DNA from: Diadema setosum
Taxonomy: Eukaryota > Echinodermata > Echinoidea > Diadematoida > Diadematidae
Length of the DNA: 64,000 nt
NCBI GenBank assembly: GCA_033980235.1
Contig: CM067069.1
Span: 34,273,041-34,337,040, forward strand
Direction: 5' to 3'
Shown here: positions 24,701 to 34,781 of the stretch, one piece after another
Layout: each line of letters starts with the position of its first letter
How positions within the stretch are numbered: position 1 is the stretch's first letter
Position numbers and translations under genes: made by a program
The notes under the pieces: generated by a model
What the model was told of the DNA's origin: nothing
The model's input: the letters and a program-made list of their open reading frames with translations, nothing else
Database searches by the model: none

Positions 24701-27700
24701 CACGTGATAGTCCCAAGGAGCTTGTTTGTAGCGTTCAAATTCATTTTTAGGCGATCAAGTCCCTACTTCGTGCAATCAATTTAACGAGGAAAATGGAGTA
24801 GACTTTTAAGAAAGGGAAAAGGGCCAACACAACCAATAAAGGCTTGCATATAGAGTAATTATGGTTGTTTACAGGTTCTACATTGTTCTCTGTTCTTGTA
24901 TTCTTTGTTTGTCATCTCAATAAATTTCAAATTGCAATGTCCAATCAGCAGTGCATCCAAACAACACAACGACTTGTAATCATATTTCTTGGTGATACTG
25001 CATGCTGACAACGCCCCAACACCGGCCACATTATCATGATAATGACAATTCATCAATTTAAAGACAAACTGACACACAATGATCTCACATAGTCCCGCAA
25101 GAGTAAATCAATAAGACAGCAATACATAACAAACAACACGTATGAAAAGTTAAAGTATCAGTTTCAATATAATCGAAATTGGGTTTTTTTTTTCCTCGTG
25201 AGTGTCAACCAACCCTCCGTATTATGCTCGTCTGTAGGCCTATACAGTGCCTAATTTTTGTTTGTTTGTTTCATTTTCCATCAAACAAGATGGCTGGATA
25301 ACCCATATTCAGCTGCAATAGCTGGTCTTCCATAATGGGGTCCAGTTGGATGTTCTGCTTTTTGCGATGAAGTGGGATCTTTTACGTGCATGAGTTGTGA
25401 CTCTCTTACACATGGGACCTCCATTATTTTTATGTCCAATCCGAGGGACATGTGCCTGTATATTCCTATTTGCTAAGCGCGAATTCAAAAATTGTCAATG
25501 AACAGGTGGACCTCTACTGCAAAATAAATAATCATCATAAATCCCAATATATTCAAAGCCAAATGAGAAACACATGCATACACGACCCCAAACTAACTAA
25601 ATTTAGGACTTCTTTTAAATTGAATGCAGTTATTTGGAACATGGTTGCCTATTCACGAATTTGAATGACCGACGAGATTCCGTCGCCAGCTTGACATGAA
25701 TTTGACTGCTCATTGATGAAATGCGTGCTCCTCCCTTAGATTTGAATGCTCCAATAGTGAATTTGAATGTTCCGATAGTGAATTTGAATGCTCCGATAGT
25801 GAATTTGAATGCTCCGACAATGAATTTGAATGCTCGGATAGTGAATTCGAATGACCGGATTTTGGTGATTGCTGATTCAGTGCTGCGAGCGTGGAATGCG
25901 TGAAATCGAATGCTCGGAATAGAAACTTGAATTACAAAAGTATGAAATTGACCGGGAAAACCTAATATATTCTAAGTCAATTAAGTACAATATCGGAGTA
26001 AATGAAAAACTCATTATATTGCCTAGTGGGATAATAATGAAAAAAATGGTTACGTGGGAACATTGAATTGAAAATACTGGAAGTGCATTTCCGCTGTAAT
26101 TAAACATAAACTGACCAAGTTGAAAAAATAATGCAAATGTTTGGTTTTCAAAATCTTAGTAAATGATGGATTTGCACGGGAACGTGATGAGACGCCACCA
26201 ATAATACCAAGTGCATGATTTATGATGTCATGATAACATGCCAGGCATATCACGAGAGATGATGATACCAGTTCAGGAGGGATGGAGTTCTAGTGCATTA
26301 TGTCAGAAGGTATTTGTATCTAGTATTAAATCAAATATCAGGAAGCGAAATACCTCTGTACCGTTATTTTTTTTGTTAATCTTCCCTTGATATTTGAATC
26401 CACACACAGTAAGACTAAAGTATACTCATTGTTCTGGTTGCCATTGATTAGTATTGTATCTGCTCTACAGTGATTATGTCCTAGCAGTGAGTCTCGTAGT
26501 ATTGATAAATTAAATGTGAATAACTGTATAAATTCATCTGTTCATATTTCCAGGCATCGTCAGGGGTGATTCATGAAAAGGCATGATGTAAAGGAAATGT
26601 AATCGATGTTAACCTTAGGATGCAAAGTAAATTGAGAACTTTTGAAATGTTACACAGGCGCGATGGGAATGGAACATGCAATTGGTGATCGTATATCATT
26701 TCCAACGAATTTGCACACGGCTTCAAAAAATGGTGTTATCAGTCGCAATAAAATTTGAGGTCTCCCGTTAACTCACTAACCAATCTTTTCAAATGAATAT
26801 TACTGGAACAAATTTAGATAGTTCCTTGAAATATCACTACGAGTGAGTGTGGATGATAAATTTACCCATCTGTTTCATAATTTCATGAAGATTATGATAA
26901 ATCTTTTTCATTATAATGTTTATAATATCCTGAAGCTGTTTGTATGATGTTGTGTATGTGCTTGGCTTGTTTATTTGTTTGTTGTTGTTATTGTTGTTGT
27001 TGCTCCTGTTTTTGGTGTTGTTATTTTGCTCTAGAGAACACCTGGCATTGGTGCTGAAAATAAATTCTTGGTGAAAATTCGCCGCTGATGAATTCCATTA
27101 CTGCGATGTGTTGCATGTTGCTCTCTTCATGCATAGGTATTACTGAAAAAAACTTTCCCTTTTATACTTTGTTCTGACTGCCATAATTTATTTTGTTTAA
27201 AAAAAACCAGTAACACTACCCGTCAGACAAACAAATTCCACCACCTTTGAAAAAGTGAAACATTCATCCACTTAAAATCGAGTGACTGTCTTGTTCCATT
27301 CATTTGGAATTCATTAATTCCCAGCATTTAAGGTGATTCGCCTTAAATGCTTTTCGCAGTTAAGATAGATGGGTACAAAAAGATTTTAAAACACCGAGGA
27401 GAGAGAGAGAGAGAGAGACGGTATCTGACTTCCGGAATTTTTAAGGCAAGAATGAATAAGGGATGTATATTTTTTCATGCATTTATTTCTCAACAACGAA
27501 TTTATATTTCAAATCAAGCCCTGAAAACCCGACTGAGGACATATTATTAATCCTATATAGCTTGGAACGTACTTCGGCTTCCCAGAATGGTCGGACGCTG
27601 TACATAAGCAAGACGGGAGAACCCTGCTCAAATTTCATCTATGCGTTTTTCTCTGGACACGATGATTGTTTTCTTCCAAAATTACTCAAAAAACACTGCT

Positions 27701-28231
27701 TGAAAGAAACAACAACAACAGCAACAATAACCTCGGAAAACATAATAAAGTTTCTAGTTGTATCATTAGTAGATTATCTAGTTATTTATACCGACATAGG
27801 TGAATGTACCAAAAATAAATTAGGCATATATAATGACATCAAAAAAAAATACACTAACCTACATTCGGTATGAAACAGGAGATTGATTTGAATAATTATT
27901 GCATTCAGCCTATTTTCATAGGGAAATATTACAAAAATGTGAGTTTGAAAAGGGATGTATCACTTATGGGTGCACACTCTTTTAGAATTTCCCTGTATGA
28001 ACAGCCATATTGGATAATGTCATGTCCACTTGGATTTACCGATTATTTTAAACATATTATTTAGTGATATCAATCAGCGGGACCATGACACCCTAGACTG
28101 ACAGGAGTGAAAGTTCAAGGAAATAATATTTTCATATAGTCACACTTACCAGTGGAGCCACAGACCACATAAGCTGTCAATGTTAGGAGCAGAACGAGAT
28201 TGTATACTCTATCCCAGCCTCTATCCATCAT
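10015..28231 (-). CDS. Candidate Ig-transmembrane-NACHT receptor gene (six exons)
   Basis: Exons are 28231-28150, 23876-23565, 17365-17054, 15815-15474, 15025-14879 and 11585-10015. All five introns are phase 1, begin GT and end AG, and the joined frame is open for about 921 codons. The predicted order is: signal peptide (1-27), V-like Ig (28-131), V-like Ig (132-235), C-like Ig (236-349), transmembrane helix (about 356-380), a short basic-containing linker, then NACHT with Walker A at 484-492 and Walker B at 558-567. No leucine-rich repeats and no death-fold domain are seen. NACHT proteins of the NLR type are normally cytosolic sensors that oligomerise on ATP binding. Here the sequence implies a type I membrane protein with that NTPase inside the cell and Ig domains outside. 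The weakest link is the join from transmembrane exon to NACHT exon (donor GGTAACC, 3.3-kb intron). The alternative is two adjacent genes. Confidence 0.7.
12222..13388. mobile_element. Long terminal-inverted-repeat element
   Basis: The left end AGGTGTTTCAAGAAACAG pairs with the right end TGTTTTTTGAAACACCT, and similarity continues inwards for roughly 250-300 bp. For example TTGCACAGG...GGTCCTGAACAATGG near 12450-12495 is mirrored near 13100-13180. The length of about 1.17 kb is in the mariner range, but no transposase frame is visible. No clear target duplication was seen. Confidence 0.6.
13949..13990. repeat. Solo end cassette with G-run
   Basis: GGGGCGGATCCAGG is followed by a G-run. It resembles the left end of the element at 2946, so it is probably a truncated copy of that family. 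Confidence 0.4.
14455..14828. mobile_element. MITE-like element, AAAGGGA-ended family (copy 1)
   Basis: It shares GAGATAATGAGAAAC, ATGAAATATGA and ATTCAACGTTTATT with the clearer copy at 33271-33661, and ends with ACACCGTCCCTTTAA. The two halves are imperfect inverted repeats. Shorter related ends occur near 16270-16375 and 20755-20840. Confidence 0.5.
14879..15025 (-). CDS. Exon 5: transmembrane segment and juxtamembrane linker
   Basis: The acceptor AATTTCAG ends at 15026 and the entry phase is 1. The peptide has a 25-residue hydrophobic helix starting ALVLGLAIGVPVALAIL and ending GGIFL. It is followed by QRYHPEYLPRKG, a positively charged stop-transfer flank, so the C-terminal side should be cytosolic. 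The donor is CCTG|GTAACC, phase 1, matching the NACHT exon. Without splicing the frame continues to a stop at 14841, with an AATAAA hexamer inside that extension. A short receptor lacking NACHT is therefore possible. Confidence 0.75.
15474..15815 (-). CDS. Exon 4: C-like immunoglobulin domain
   Basis: 342 nt, phase 1 at both ends. The acceptor is ATACTTTTCAAAG at 15816 and the donor CAG|GTTTGG at 15473. Key features are INLTCVVSEFKPNISMSW, with the first Ig cysteine and the core tryptophan, and ETFICVATGDPL with the partner cysteine. The pattern is C1/C2-like. Several N-glycosylation sequons (NLT, NIS, NST) support an extracellular location. An extra cysteine pair sits near the N-terminus (EECVDE, RCTF). 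Confidence 0.75.
15816..17053. other. Intron 3 of the receptor gene
   Basis: No coding features were recognised. A fragment with CATCCCTTTAAC near 16365 resembles the end of the AAAGGGA family. A G-run lies near 16905. Confidence 0.5.
17054..17365 (-). CDS. Exon 3: second V-like immunoglobulin domain
   Basis: 312 nt, phase 1 at both ends, exactly the same length as exon 2. It encodes DIRLRCDIQEEPLAVFWSKE (first cysteine and core tryptophan) and RFDIDKNFSLVITTLEVADE followed by GLYHCDV, the D-x-G-x-Y-x-C motif of V/I-set domains. The peptide is clearly homologous to exon 2 along its full length. The acceptor TTTCAATCGTCTAG ends at 17366 and the donor GATT|GTAAGA starts at 17053. Confidence 0.85.
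18615..19191. mobile_element. Nested element with long inverted repeats
   Basis: TTTAAAGGG...TAGTCTGATAA...AGAGTAAAAT on the left is mirrored on the right as ATTTTACTCTTTCTTATCAG...CCCTTTAAA. The inverted repeat extends well into the element, for example ATATGAATATGCAAATA (left) and TATTTGCATATTCATAT (right). It is about 577 bp and non-coding. Confidence 0.6.
19652..19769. repeat. Short hairpin element
   Basis: ATTGGTACTGATCAGGGAGT on the left is the complement of ACTCCCTGATCAGTACCAAT on the right. The arms are about 26 bp with one mismatch and about 65 bp of spacer. Confidence 0.65.
21190..22135 (-). pseudogene. Decayed transposon-borne gene (unassigned, CIDE-N/SAMD3-like resemblance)
   Basis: Two minus-strand exons can be seen. 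The first (22135-21920) has three homologous-looking pieces in three different frames: KIECKARGIRMSWKG, DADGTKVGDDDVLTT, then YKFYKTLPLLAENEAWC, so frameshifts have broken it. It ends at a good donor (CAA|GTAAGT). The second starts at 21309 after TTCTTTTTACCAG and reads YVMEELIRDYAKPVWIRMKD, then ACAYFYTTRLKVQTSEDYKD, then decays. From memory this resembles a repetitive family of uncharacterised proteins with a CIDE-N/PB1-like start found in echinoderm and fish genomes. That identity is tentative. Confidence 0.4.
23565..23876 (-). CDS. Exon 2: first V-like immunoglobulin domain
   Basis: 312 nt, phase 1 at both ends. It encodes KGKDIRLSCDVQDEPLAVVW (residues 41-60; Cys49, Trp60) and DKNFSLVITDLEVADMGLYH followed by CDV (Cys112), the canonical V/I-set disulfide frame with D-x-G-x-Y-x-C. 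The acceptor CCAATTGTCTAG ends at 23877 and the donor AGCT|GTAAGT starts at 23564. The entry phase matches the signal-peptide exon. Confidence 0.85.
24468..25962. mobile_element. Fold-back element with arms of degenerate ATTCAAATTC repeats
   Basis: The left end GGTTTTCCCGGTCAATTTCA and the right end TGAAATTGACCGGGAAAACC are perfect complements, flanked by TA on each side (24466-24467 and 25963-25964). Both arms consist of many short diverging repeats, ATTCAAATTCA on the left and GAATTTGAATGCTCCGATAG on the right. The peptides predicted here, such as the repeating LNAPIVN string at 25721-25903, are by-products of the repeat. Confidence 0.75.
25310..25450. repeat. Dispersed repeat, copy 1
   Basis: It contains GATGAAGTGGGATCTTTTA, GTTGTGACTCTCTTACA and GGGACCTCCATTA in order. 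A diverged copy lies at 35945-36200 (CGAAGCGGGATCTTTTT, GTTGTGACTATCCCACA, GGGATCTGTATT). The family is common in invertebrate genomes as I recall it; its nature is unknown to me. Confidence 0.45.
28150..28231 (-). CDS. Exon 1: start codon and signal peptide
   Basis: The ATG is at 28231, with a second in-frame ATG at 28228. The peptide has a charged N-region (MMDRGWDRVY), a hydrophobic core (NLVLLLTLTAYVV) and a plausible cleavage region CGST. The donor is ACTG|GTAAGT, phase 1, matching the first Ig exon. Upstream on the minus strand is an AT-rich stretch and no other coding exon. This exon was too short to stand out as an open frame and was found by its splice signal. Confidence 0.75.
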
Positions 28232-28972
28232 AGCTTATCTATAATAGATATATTTTAAACCGTAAAGTGAGTACACGTTTTGATTCCAGCATCCTGCAAT
28301 CCTGTCAAATAATCACAACTCTCACAGTTCAAGAAAATTGAGATAGTTGAGCATATCCCATGCCATGAACCTTCTAGAGGAGAAACGGAATTTCTTTAGG
28401 AAGAATAGTGTAAGAAAGTAAATGAGCCTCTCCGCAGCTTGCGTGCTATCTAATTGTCTAGAAGTCCCCGTGTCTCGAACATGACTTAGTACGTGGCATA
28501 GCACGTACTGTTGACATCTTGATAGTCATTATATTGCTGGAGACATAGTTCAAAATTTAATCAGGTTACTGGTAAATAGATTGTGTTTGGTACTGCTCTC
28601 GAGTGATACAGAGCAAGACAAAGTGATATAATATTCTAATGTTGTTTACTTTGTCCTCGACCAAAGGCCAATTTAATATGTGATTTGAGTTATGAACCTG
28701 GTGCATGGGTGCAGTTTAACACAGTGCGTGAAAAAGCAGACAACGCCTATTCTTTTTTTCTTTCTTTCTTTTTTTACTGTCGCGGTAGGGTGGTACCACT
28801 TCAACCTTTCACGATAATTTGACCTGGATAAATTACTCCGCGGATTATGTATGACTATGTACACGTTACTATTATTGATTTTGTACTATGTTCCAGGTGA
28901 AATTAAAGGCATAATTTACCACTTTCAGAGAAAAAAAACAGCTTTAGTGCTTCAAATAGTTCAAAAATGTGA

Positions 28973-29012
<40 letters not shown>

Positions 29013-30212
29013 GACAGAAACAACCAGTGTAACAGAAAATAAGCAGTATAACTAACGTTCAAAATGTGAACAATTGTTATTATAAAATTTTGTCCATAGA
29101 CCAAACCATGTACAGTTATTGATATCTGAGAAAAATAGTGTTGGGTATATAAAGATATCTCCTTGTATTTAAACTTTACTGGAAAATATCTATATGATAA
29201 TCATGACATTAGTGATACAACTGACTTACACGTATGCATCAGATGTTATAACACAAACATATATTAAATCACCGTCCCTAATGGTAAACAGTACCTTAAA
29301 ATGACGCTTTACAACACTAACCGCATGTCACCCACGTCGGTGAATACTGAATTTGCACGCAAAAATTTGCATGAAATTGCACCAATTACAACATAAAATT
29401 ACACAAAATTCTCACTGCGGGAAGGGGGCACCTCCTCCTACACCCCCCCCCCCCCTCCCCCCTCCCCTCCCCGATCAAATCCATGCAGCTACGCCGTGAG
29501 GCAAGTGTTTTGTCTGTGTTTGTGTGCGTGTGTAATGCTTTGTCTGGATTTTTATGTTTTTGTTTTTGTTTTTGTCTTTGCTTTTGTACTCCTTATTCAA
29601 AAACGCCAACGAAATGTCATATCGGGGACAAGATTGAGGCGTGAAGAGACAATCAGATTACGAAGGCCATTCATGGTCCTGGAGGAATATAGTATAGGCC
29701 TACATGCATGGAGTGGGGATTGCGATGTAGCAAGAAACGTGCCTCAACGTTGACTTTCTCAGCTAGGTTGCATTAAGATGAAACAGGATATAAGGAAGAT
29801 AATTTTAGGTCCTTCGGATGCATTTGTCTGTTCTACACATTTTAACATACACACCTACATGTATACCTGTAGATATGAAGAGTGGTTGAGATAAGCTGAT
29901 CCTAATGATTAATATTTCAAATGAGTTGTCCTTAATTCAGTCAGATAGCTTATCTTAGTTTGACATTATTTTAGTACCATGAAAAAAAAGCGTTTTGCCA
30001 ATTCTAAAGTCCCTCGCTGTCTTCCAGTAGACAGAAATGCACACACACACGCACACAATCACACACAACTTCTTCTTCATAATCATTTTGCTGCTTCATT
30101 ATGCTATCTCATCTACTTCCCCTGATTATATGTGTAAATCATTCACATAGTACAAACAACGCAAAATCTACAATGTCACGCATATGCAATGTATATGCAC
30201 TGTATGCACCAA
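28232..30212. other. Intergenic DNA upstream of the receptor gene
   Basis: An AT dinucleotide run lies at about 28973-29009, and a C-run cassette at about 29440-29495 ends ATGCAGCTACGCCG, resembling the end cassette at 4497-4520. The right part carries an FVFVFVF-type repeat from TTTTTG runs. Any promoter of the minus-strand gene should lie just right of 28231, but no clear core motif can be assigned. Confidence 0.5.
28973..29009. repeat. (AT)n microsatellite
   Basis: About 18 uninterrupted AT units. Confidence 0.9.
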
Positions 30213-30474
30213 CCTAGACTGGAAAGAATACAGTGTGTTCACATAGTCGGCTATGTGACAACGTTATTTTAACAGTGTGAAGATTATTTCACTCTGTGGT
30301 TTGGTTTTCAGAGAGTGTTCACAAAGTGATGCTTTCTTTCACGCTGTGAATTGTTGACTCACATTGTGTTCACGCTGCTAGAACGCTCAAATTTAATAGT
30401 GTAGAGAGATTTCACACTGTGTTGTGTGCACCTATTTTCTCACACAGTGAAACACTGTACTCTTTCCTGCAGGG
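30213..30474. mobile_element. MITE, GGAAAGAA-ended family (copy 1)
   Basis: The left end ACTGGAAAGAATACAGTGT and the right end ACACTGTACTCTTTCCTGCA form imperfect terminal inverted repeats. The interior is rich in CACAGTGTGA-type motifs in both orientations. The related copy is at 55089-55391. Confidence 0.65.
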
Positions 30475-31740
30475 AAAATTTAACACTCCTGTCGTAATCA
30501 TGCATTTATCTTTCTATCACAGGTCAAAAACTTCGAAACAATCGGCCCCAAGATACTTCGCCAGACTAATGTATATCAAAATTCATTACGAAGATACTTA
30601 TTGAACATTGAATTATTCATTATTTCTTGGGGTTTTTTTATTGCTTCTCTGTTCCTGTGTATCATGTCCTTTGAAGTTAATTACCTGCATCAAAAAGGCA
30701 TTAGTGTCGAAAGGTGGACCTTTTGGAGATAAAGTTAACCATCTTTGATATAGGTTTTCACCTTCCAATATTATTCCATCATATTTGCGTTCTTAGTCAA
30801 GAAAATAAAAGTTCAAGTTCAAACGATTTTCATCAACACCCTACTTAGGGTCTACATGGTTCGTTTTCAATTTTTGAGCATACAATTTCATTTCATGTCG
30901 ATGATTTTAATTATTTCGAGGGCTTGTTTATCGTAAAAGAAATAACTTTATATACATTTTTTTTTCCCATATTCGGATAAACGAATTTTCGGAATAACAA
31001 ACTTTCTATAAAAAAAAGAAAAAAAAAACTTGTTTCATAATCGGATTGACAAACCATGAGAATAACGAATTTTATTTTATTTTCGATTCCATGAAACAGT
31101 TCTTTGATAAATATGAGAATGAAGTCACATCAAACCAACAATCATCAAAGTCTATACTCTTTAAAGGCTCTGATATCCGAAACATCCACCTTTGATCTAT
31201 TTTGGTAGCAGAATGCCAGCACATTACATATTAGAAGGCTGTTTCCGAACGAGAAAATAATTCAAATCTTGGGCTACATCTGACGAAGCGACTTAAAAGA
31301 AAAAGAAATGCACGTCATTCTTGATATGTCATGCTTAACGTTGTTGCATTTTTTTCACCCTGCTTGAGAGAACTATTCGAGTTTACAGCAAGTCAACAAG
31401 GTTAATGTTTAATGATGATTGATTGTCAATTGTATGTATAGATAAAGACTGGACTTTAAAATTCAAACTTGGAGATAACAAGTATCATTATGTCAAATGT
31501 GTACTTTGTTACTTGCACAATGTTTGAGGAGACACAATCAGTCACCTCTCAGTAGATTGCACATCAGAGCCTTTGTTCTCTACAGCTATATTCTCAACAC
31601 AAATTTGAAAATTGTATTTGGCTTCTCGCAAACACAAGGCTTATGCTTTGTTTTCGGGACAGGCGGATTTCAATTTATGATGAAGTTAACTTATGCTCGT
31701 AGATATAAAATGTTATGTCGATTAAATCCTCAAAAGAGGA
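30475..31740. other. Intergenic DNA, no gene seen
   Basis: AT-rich DNA with short homopolymers. No supported coding sequence. Confidence 0.5.
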
Positions 31741-31921
31741 TGGTTCTAGGACTGCTCCCCCGGAGGACAACTCCCCCGGGGACTACTCCCACCTGACAAC
31801 TCCCCCGGAGGACGTCTCCCCCGGAGGACGTCTCCCCCGGAGGACTACTCCCCCGGAGGACGTCTCCCCCGGAGGACTACTCCCCCGGAGGATGTCTCCC
31901 CCGGAGCCTTTTTTTTTTTAA

Positions 31922-32143
31922 AGACGGCACAGATTGGGGCATGGCGCGTGTTAAACCTTTTGGAAAAACGTTGGGATAGGGTTTTTGGTTAGGTTTAGGG
32001 TAAGGGTTAGGGTTAGGGTTGGGGTTATGGTTATGGTTAGGGTTAGGGTTAGGGTTAGGGTTTGATGGTTAGGATTAGGATTAGGGTTAGGTTTAGGGAT
32101 AGCGTCCCCAATAGATTTTTAGGGTCCCCAATCTGCGCCGTCT
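31922..32143. mobile_element. 222-bp MITE with a TTAGGG (telomere-like) core
   Basis: The ends are AGACGGCACAGATTGGGG and CCCCAATCTGCGCCGTCT, an 18-bp inverted repeat with one mismatch, flanked by T- and A-runs. The interior from about 31974 to 32101 is made of GGTTAG / GGGTTA units with slight degeneration. It interrupts the left minisatellite arm of the surrounding element. Confidence 0.8.
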
Positions 32144-32640
32144 AAAAAAAACACGCCCCCCGGAGGACCACTCCCCCGAGGACAACTCCCCCCATACTTA
32201 TTACCCACCAGGCCTGAAAATGGGATGGGAGGGGGGATTGGTTACATGGATTTTTTATCTTGCAGCTGAAAGGGCTGATATCCTCTTTTGATCCTGCAAT
32301 AAAAAAAAGTGAGTGAAGTTGATTCTGTTGATACGTTCCAAGTGCTTTTTGAGACATCAAATGTGAAATGCGGGAATGTTATCCTGTAGCAAAGCAGGAA
32401 TTTTACGTAGCCCAGAACATTCCCTTCTAAAAAAAAACACAAACAAACAAACAAACGAACAAAAAACAAACAAACAAACAAACAAACAAACAAACAGTGC
32501 AGCAGCAAGGGATTCATGATGCGGCCTCTCCGAATCTGGTCCGTAGTCTCTTTCCACCTCCCTGCTCAGAGCTTGCTCAGTAGCGTAACAGCCGGGGGCA
32601 GACTGCCCTCCGGAAGTCCTCCCTAACTGTAACCCTAACC

Positions 32641-33215
32641 GGGAAAATGAAGGGTGAGGAATGAAGGAAAAAATGGAGAAGGGAGAGAGGGAGAAAGAAA
32701 GGAAAAGGAAAGAAAAAAGGGGAAAGAAAGAGAGAGGAAAAGAAAGAAAGGTAAACGGAAGAAAAAAAGGGGAAGAGGAAAGGAAGAAAGAAAGGAAAAA
32801 AAAGGGGAGGAAGGGAAAAGAAGAATAGGAAAAGGGAGAAAGAAAGGCAAAGAGTGGAGAAAGAGAGAGGAAAGGGAGAAAGAAAGAGAAAGGAGGAGGA
32901 AAAGGAAGAAAGAAAGGGAAAGGAAGAAGAGGGAAAGGAAAAAAAGAGGAGATAAAGAAAATGAAGATAAGAAATGGGAGAAGTAAAGAAGCAGACGGAA
33001 ATTGAAAGAAAAGAGGAGTTGAAGAGAAGGATTAGGGGAAAACAAATTATGTGAGAAATAAGGAGGAAACAATGAGCAAAAAGAAACGGGAAATCGGGAA
33101 GAACAAAACGGAGCGGAAAAGACGGAAAACATGAAAGAGGAAAGGAGGATGGAAAAAATAAGGAAAGGGAATAGAGACTGAACGTGGGAAGAAAGGGAAA
33201 AGGAAAGGGCACGGC
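32641..33215. repeat. Purine tract (about 570 bp, GGAAA-rich)
   Basis: The plus strand is almost only A and G over roughly 570 bp, with a handful of T and C interruptions. The large minus-strand open frames over it (SFPFFLS-type peptides) are by-products of the polypyrimidine complement and not proteins. Confidence 0.9.
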
Positions 33216-33270
33216 CAAGCGGCATATTGCATAAGCCTAGATTGGGAGACGCGAGGGGACACAGTTATTT

Positions 33271-33661
33271 AAAGGGACTATAGAGTACTGGTTAAGGTGG
33301 GGATTCGTGTTTTGAACATTCCAAAGTGAGATAATGAGAAACCTCTTATGAAATATGAAAGAGCATGTAATTTTAAGAAGGATTCAACGTTTATTATTTT
33401 GGTGAAAATTGGTTTTCAAATGGATGAGATATCAAAAAGAGTGATAATGATACAAAGCGACAGGCCACGCCTTTTATTAGGATCTCTTTGTTTCACCATA
33501 TTTTTGGATATCTCAGCCATTTCAAAACCAATTTTTACAAATAAACTCTTCATATCCCTCAGAACTGCATGCTCTTTGACATCTCATAGAGTGGTTTCTG
33601 AATGTCTCGAAAAACGTTAAAAGCTAAATCCTTACCTCAACCAGAACTGTACACACCTTTT
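33271..33661. mobile_element. MITE-like element, AAAGGGA-ended family (copy 2)
   Basis: The left end AAAGGGACTATAGAGTACTGG is mirrored by CCAGAACTGTACACACCTTTT on the right, and the arms continue inwards (GATATCAAAAA / GGATATCTC). It is nested in the composite at 31741-35897. Copy 1 is at 14455-14828. Confidence 0.6.
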
Positions 33662-33719
33662 AAAAGTGAAGAATGGCAGAAGTTTTATATTGTCGAAAGT
33701 GTTTGCTTAACGAGCAGCA

Positions 33720-34781
33720 AGGGGGGGGGGGGGAGGATTTCGCCCCCGAAATTCCCCCAAAATGTGCACCTAATCACTCAATTTCAGTTCTGAAAATGCA
33801 AAAATTTCGAACTCGGGCGCTTCGCACCCTCGCACCATTTAAGAAAATTGTGCCCCTCCATGCAGGAAAAACTGTGCGTATGTCCTTTTGTAAAGTATAT
33901 GGGCATGTCACTGTTAATTAAAAATCTTCAAGCCTTACTGTGCTTCAATATCGAAAGCTTCGGGGGGGGGGGGCGGTGGCTTCACTCCCGGACCCCCGGG
34001 ATGGGCTCTAAGTTTTACGGTGAAGCGATGTATTTGGTAAAGCCAACCATGCTATTTTTGTTTTTTAATAGCTGCCAATTTCAAGGTTTAAATGTCTAAA
34101 TCTCTAAAGCTCCCCAAGACCCCCGGCAGGGGCTCTGCTCCGCACGGTGCACCGAAAACCAGGGATTCTAAGGTGGGCCCCTGGATCCTACCCGCGTAGA
34201 ACTGGCGCAATTTATTTTGTAAAGCATATAGGCATTTCACATTTTTATTCAAGATAGCAGCCTTCTTCATGGTTTAAAATAATGTATATATCTCGAGAAT
34301 TTCAATGGGCTCCGCTCCCCCCCCCCCCCCAGCCTTTTTTCAAGGCCCTTTCGCTGTAATGGGCGAGCGAAGCGAGCCCAGCCCACTCAGCTGGGCTCTC
34401 TTCACCATACAGCGAGAGGGCCTTGACAAAAGGCTACTCCCCCATCCCCACGCAGGCTGGGGCTCTGTCCCTGCACCCCACTTACATTAAGTTTTACGCT
34501 GAAGCAATGTGTTCTGTCAAGCCACCCATGCTTAATTTCGATTGAAACAGCGCCCAATTCCAAGGCTTACAATGTCTAAAATCTCGGCAGCTTCCGGGGG
34601 CTCGGTTCCCGAACCACGACAGGGACAAGGGGCTCTGAAGCCTGAACCCTATGCACATACATCTTGATTGTGTTGTGTAAATAAAAACATACGCGCGTCA
34701 CATTAAAAAAAAAAAAACATAGTTGACATGTTCAATTTAACCCTATAAAGCCCAAGCTATTTTGACCCCTTCCAGGCCCAA

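Larger units (their letters stand above)
23877..28149. other. Intron 1 of the receptor gene
   Basis: It contains the fold-back element at 24468-25962 and a dispersed repeat at 25310-25450. A small hairpin near 27326-27352 has inverted ATTTAAGG / CCTTAAAT arms. The predicted open frames are short and no domain was recognised. Confidence 0.5.

Noticed and set aside
25721..25903. Repeat protein (LNAPIVN units)
   Set aside because: It is the translation of short DNA repeats in the arm of a fold-back element; the mirror arm gives different peptides.
31974..32101. True chromosome end
   Set aside because: TTAGGG repeats are short, degenerate and enclosed by inverted ends of a small element, with unique DNA on both sides.
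32577..33225. Two long minus-strand open frames (196 and 213 codons), Ser/Phe/Leu-rich
   Set aside because: They are the complement of an A/G-only strand, overlap each other in different frames, and have no domain-like sequence. Absence of stop codons follows from composition.
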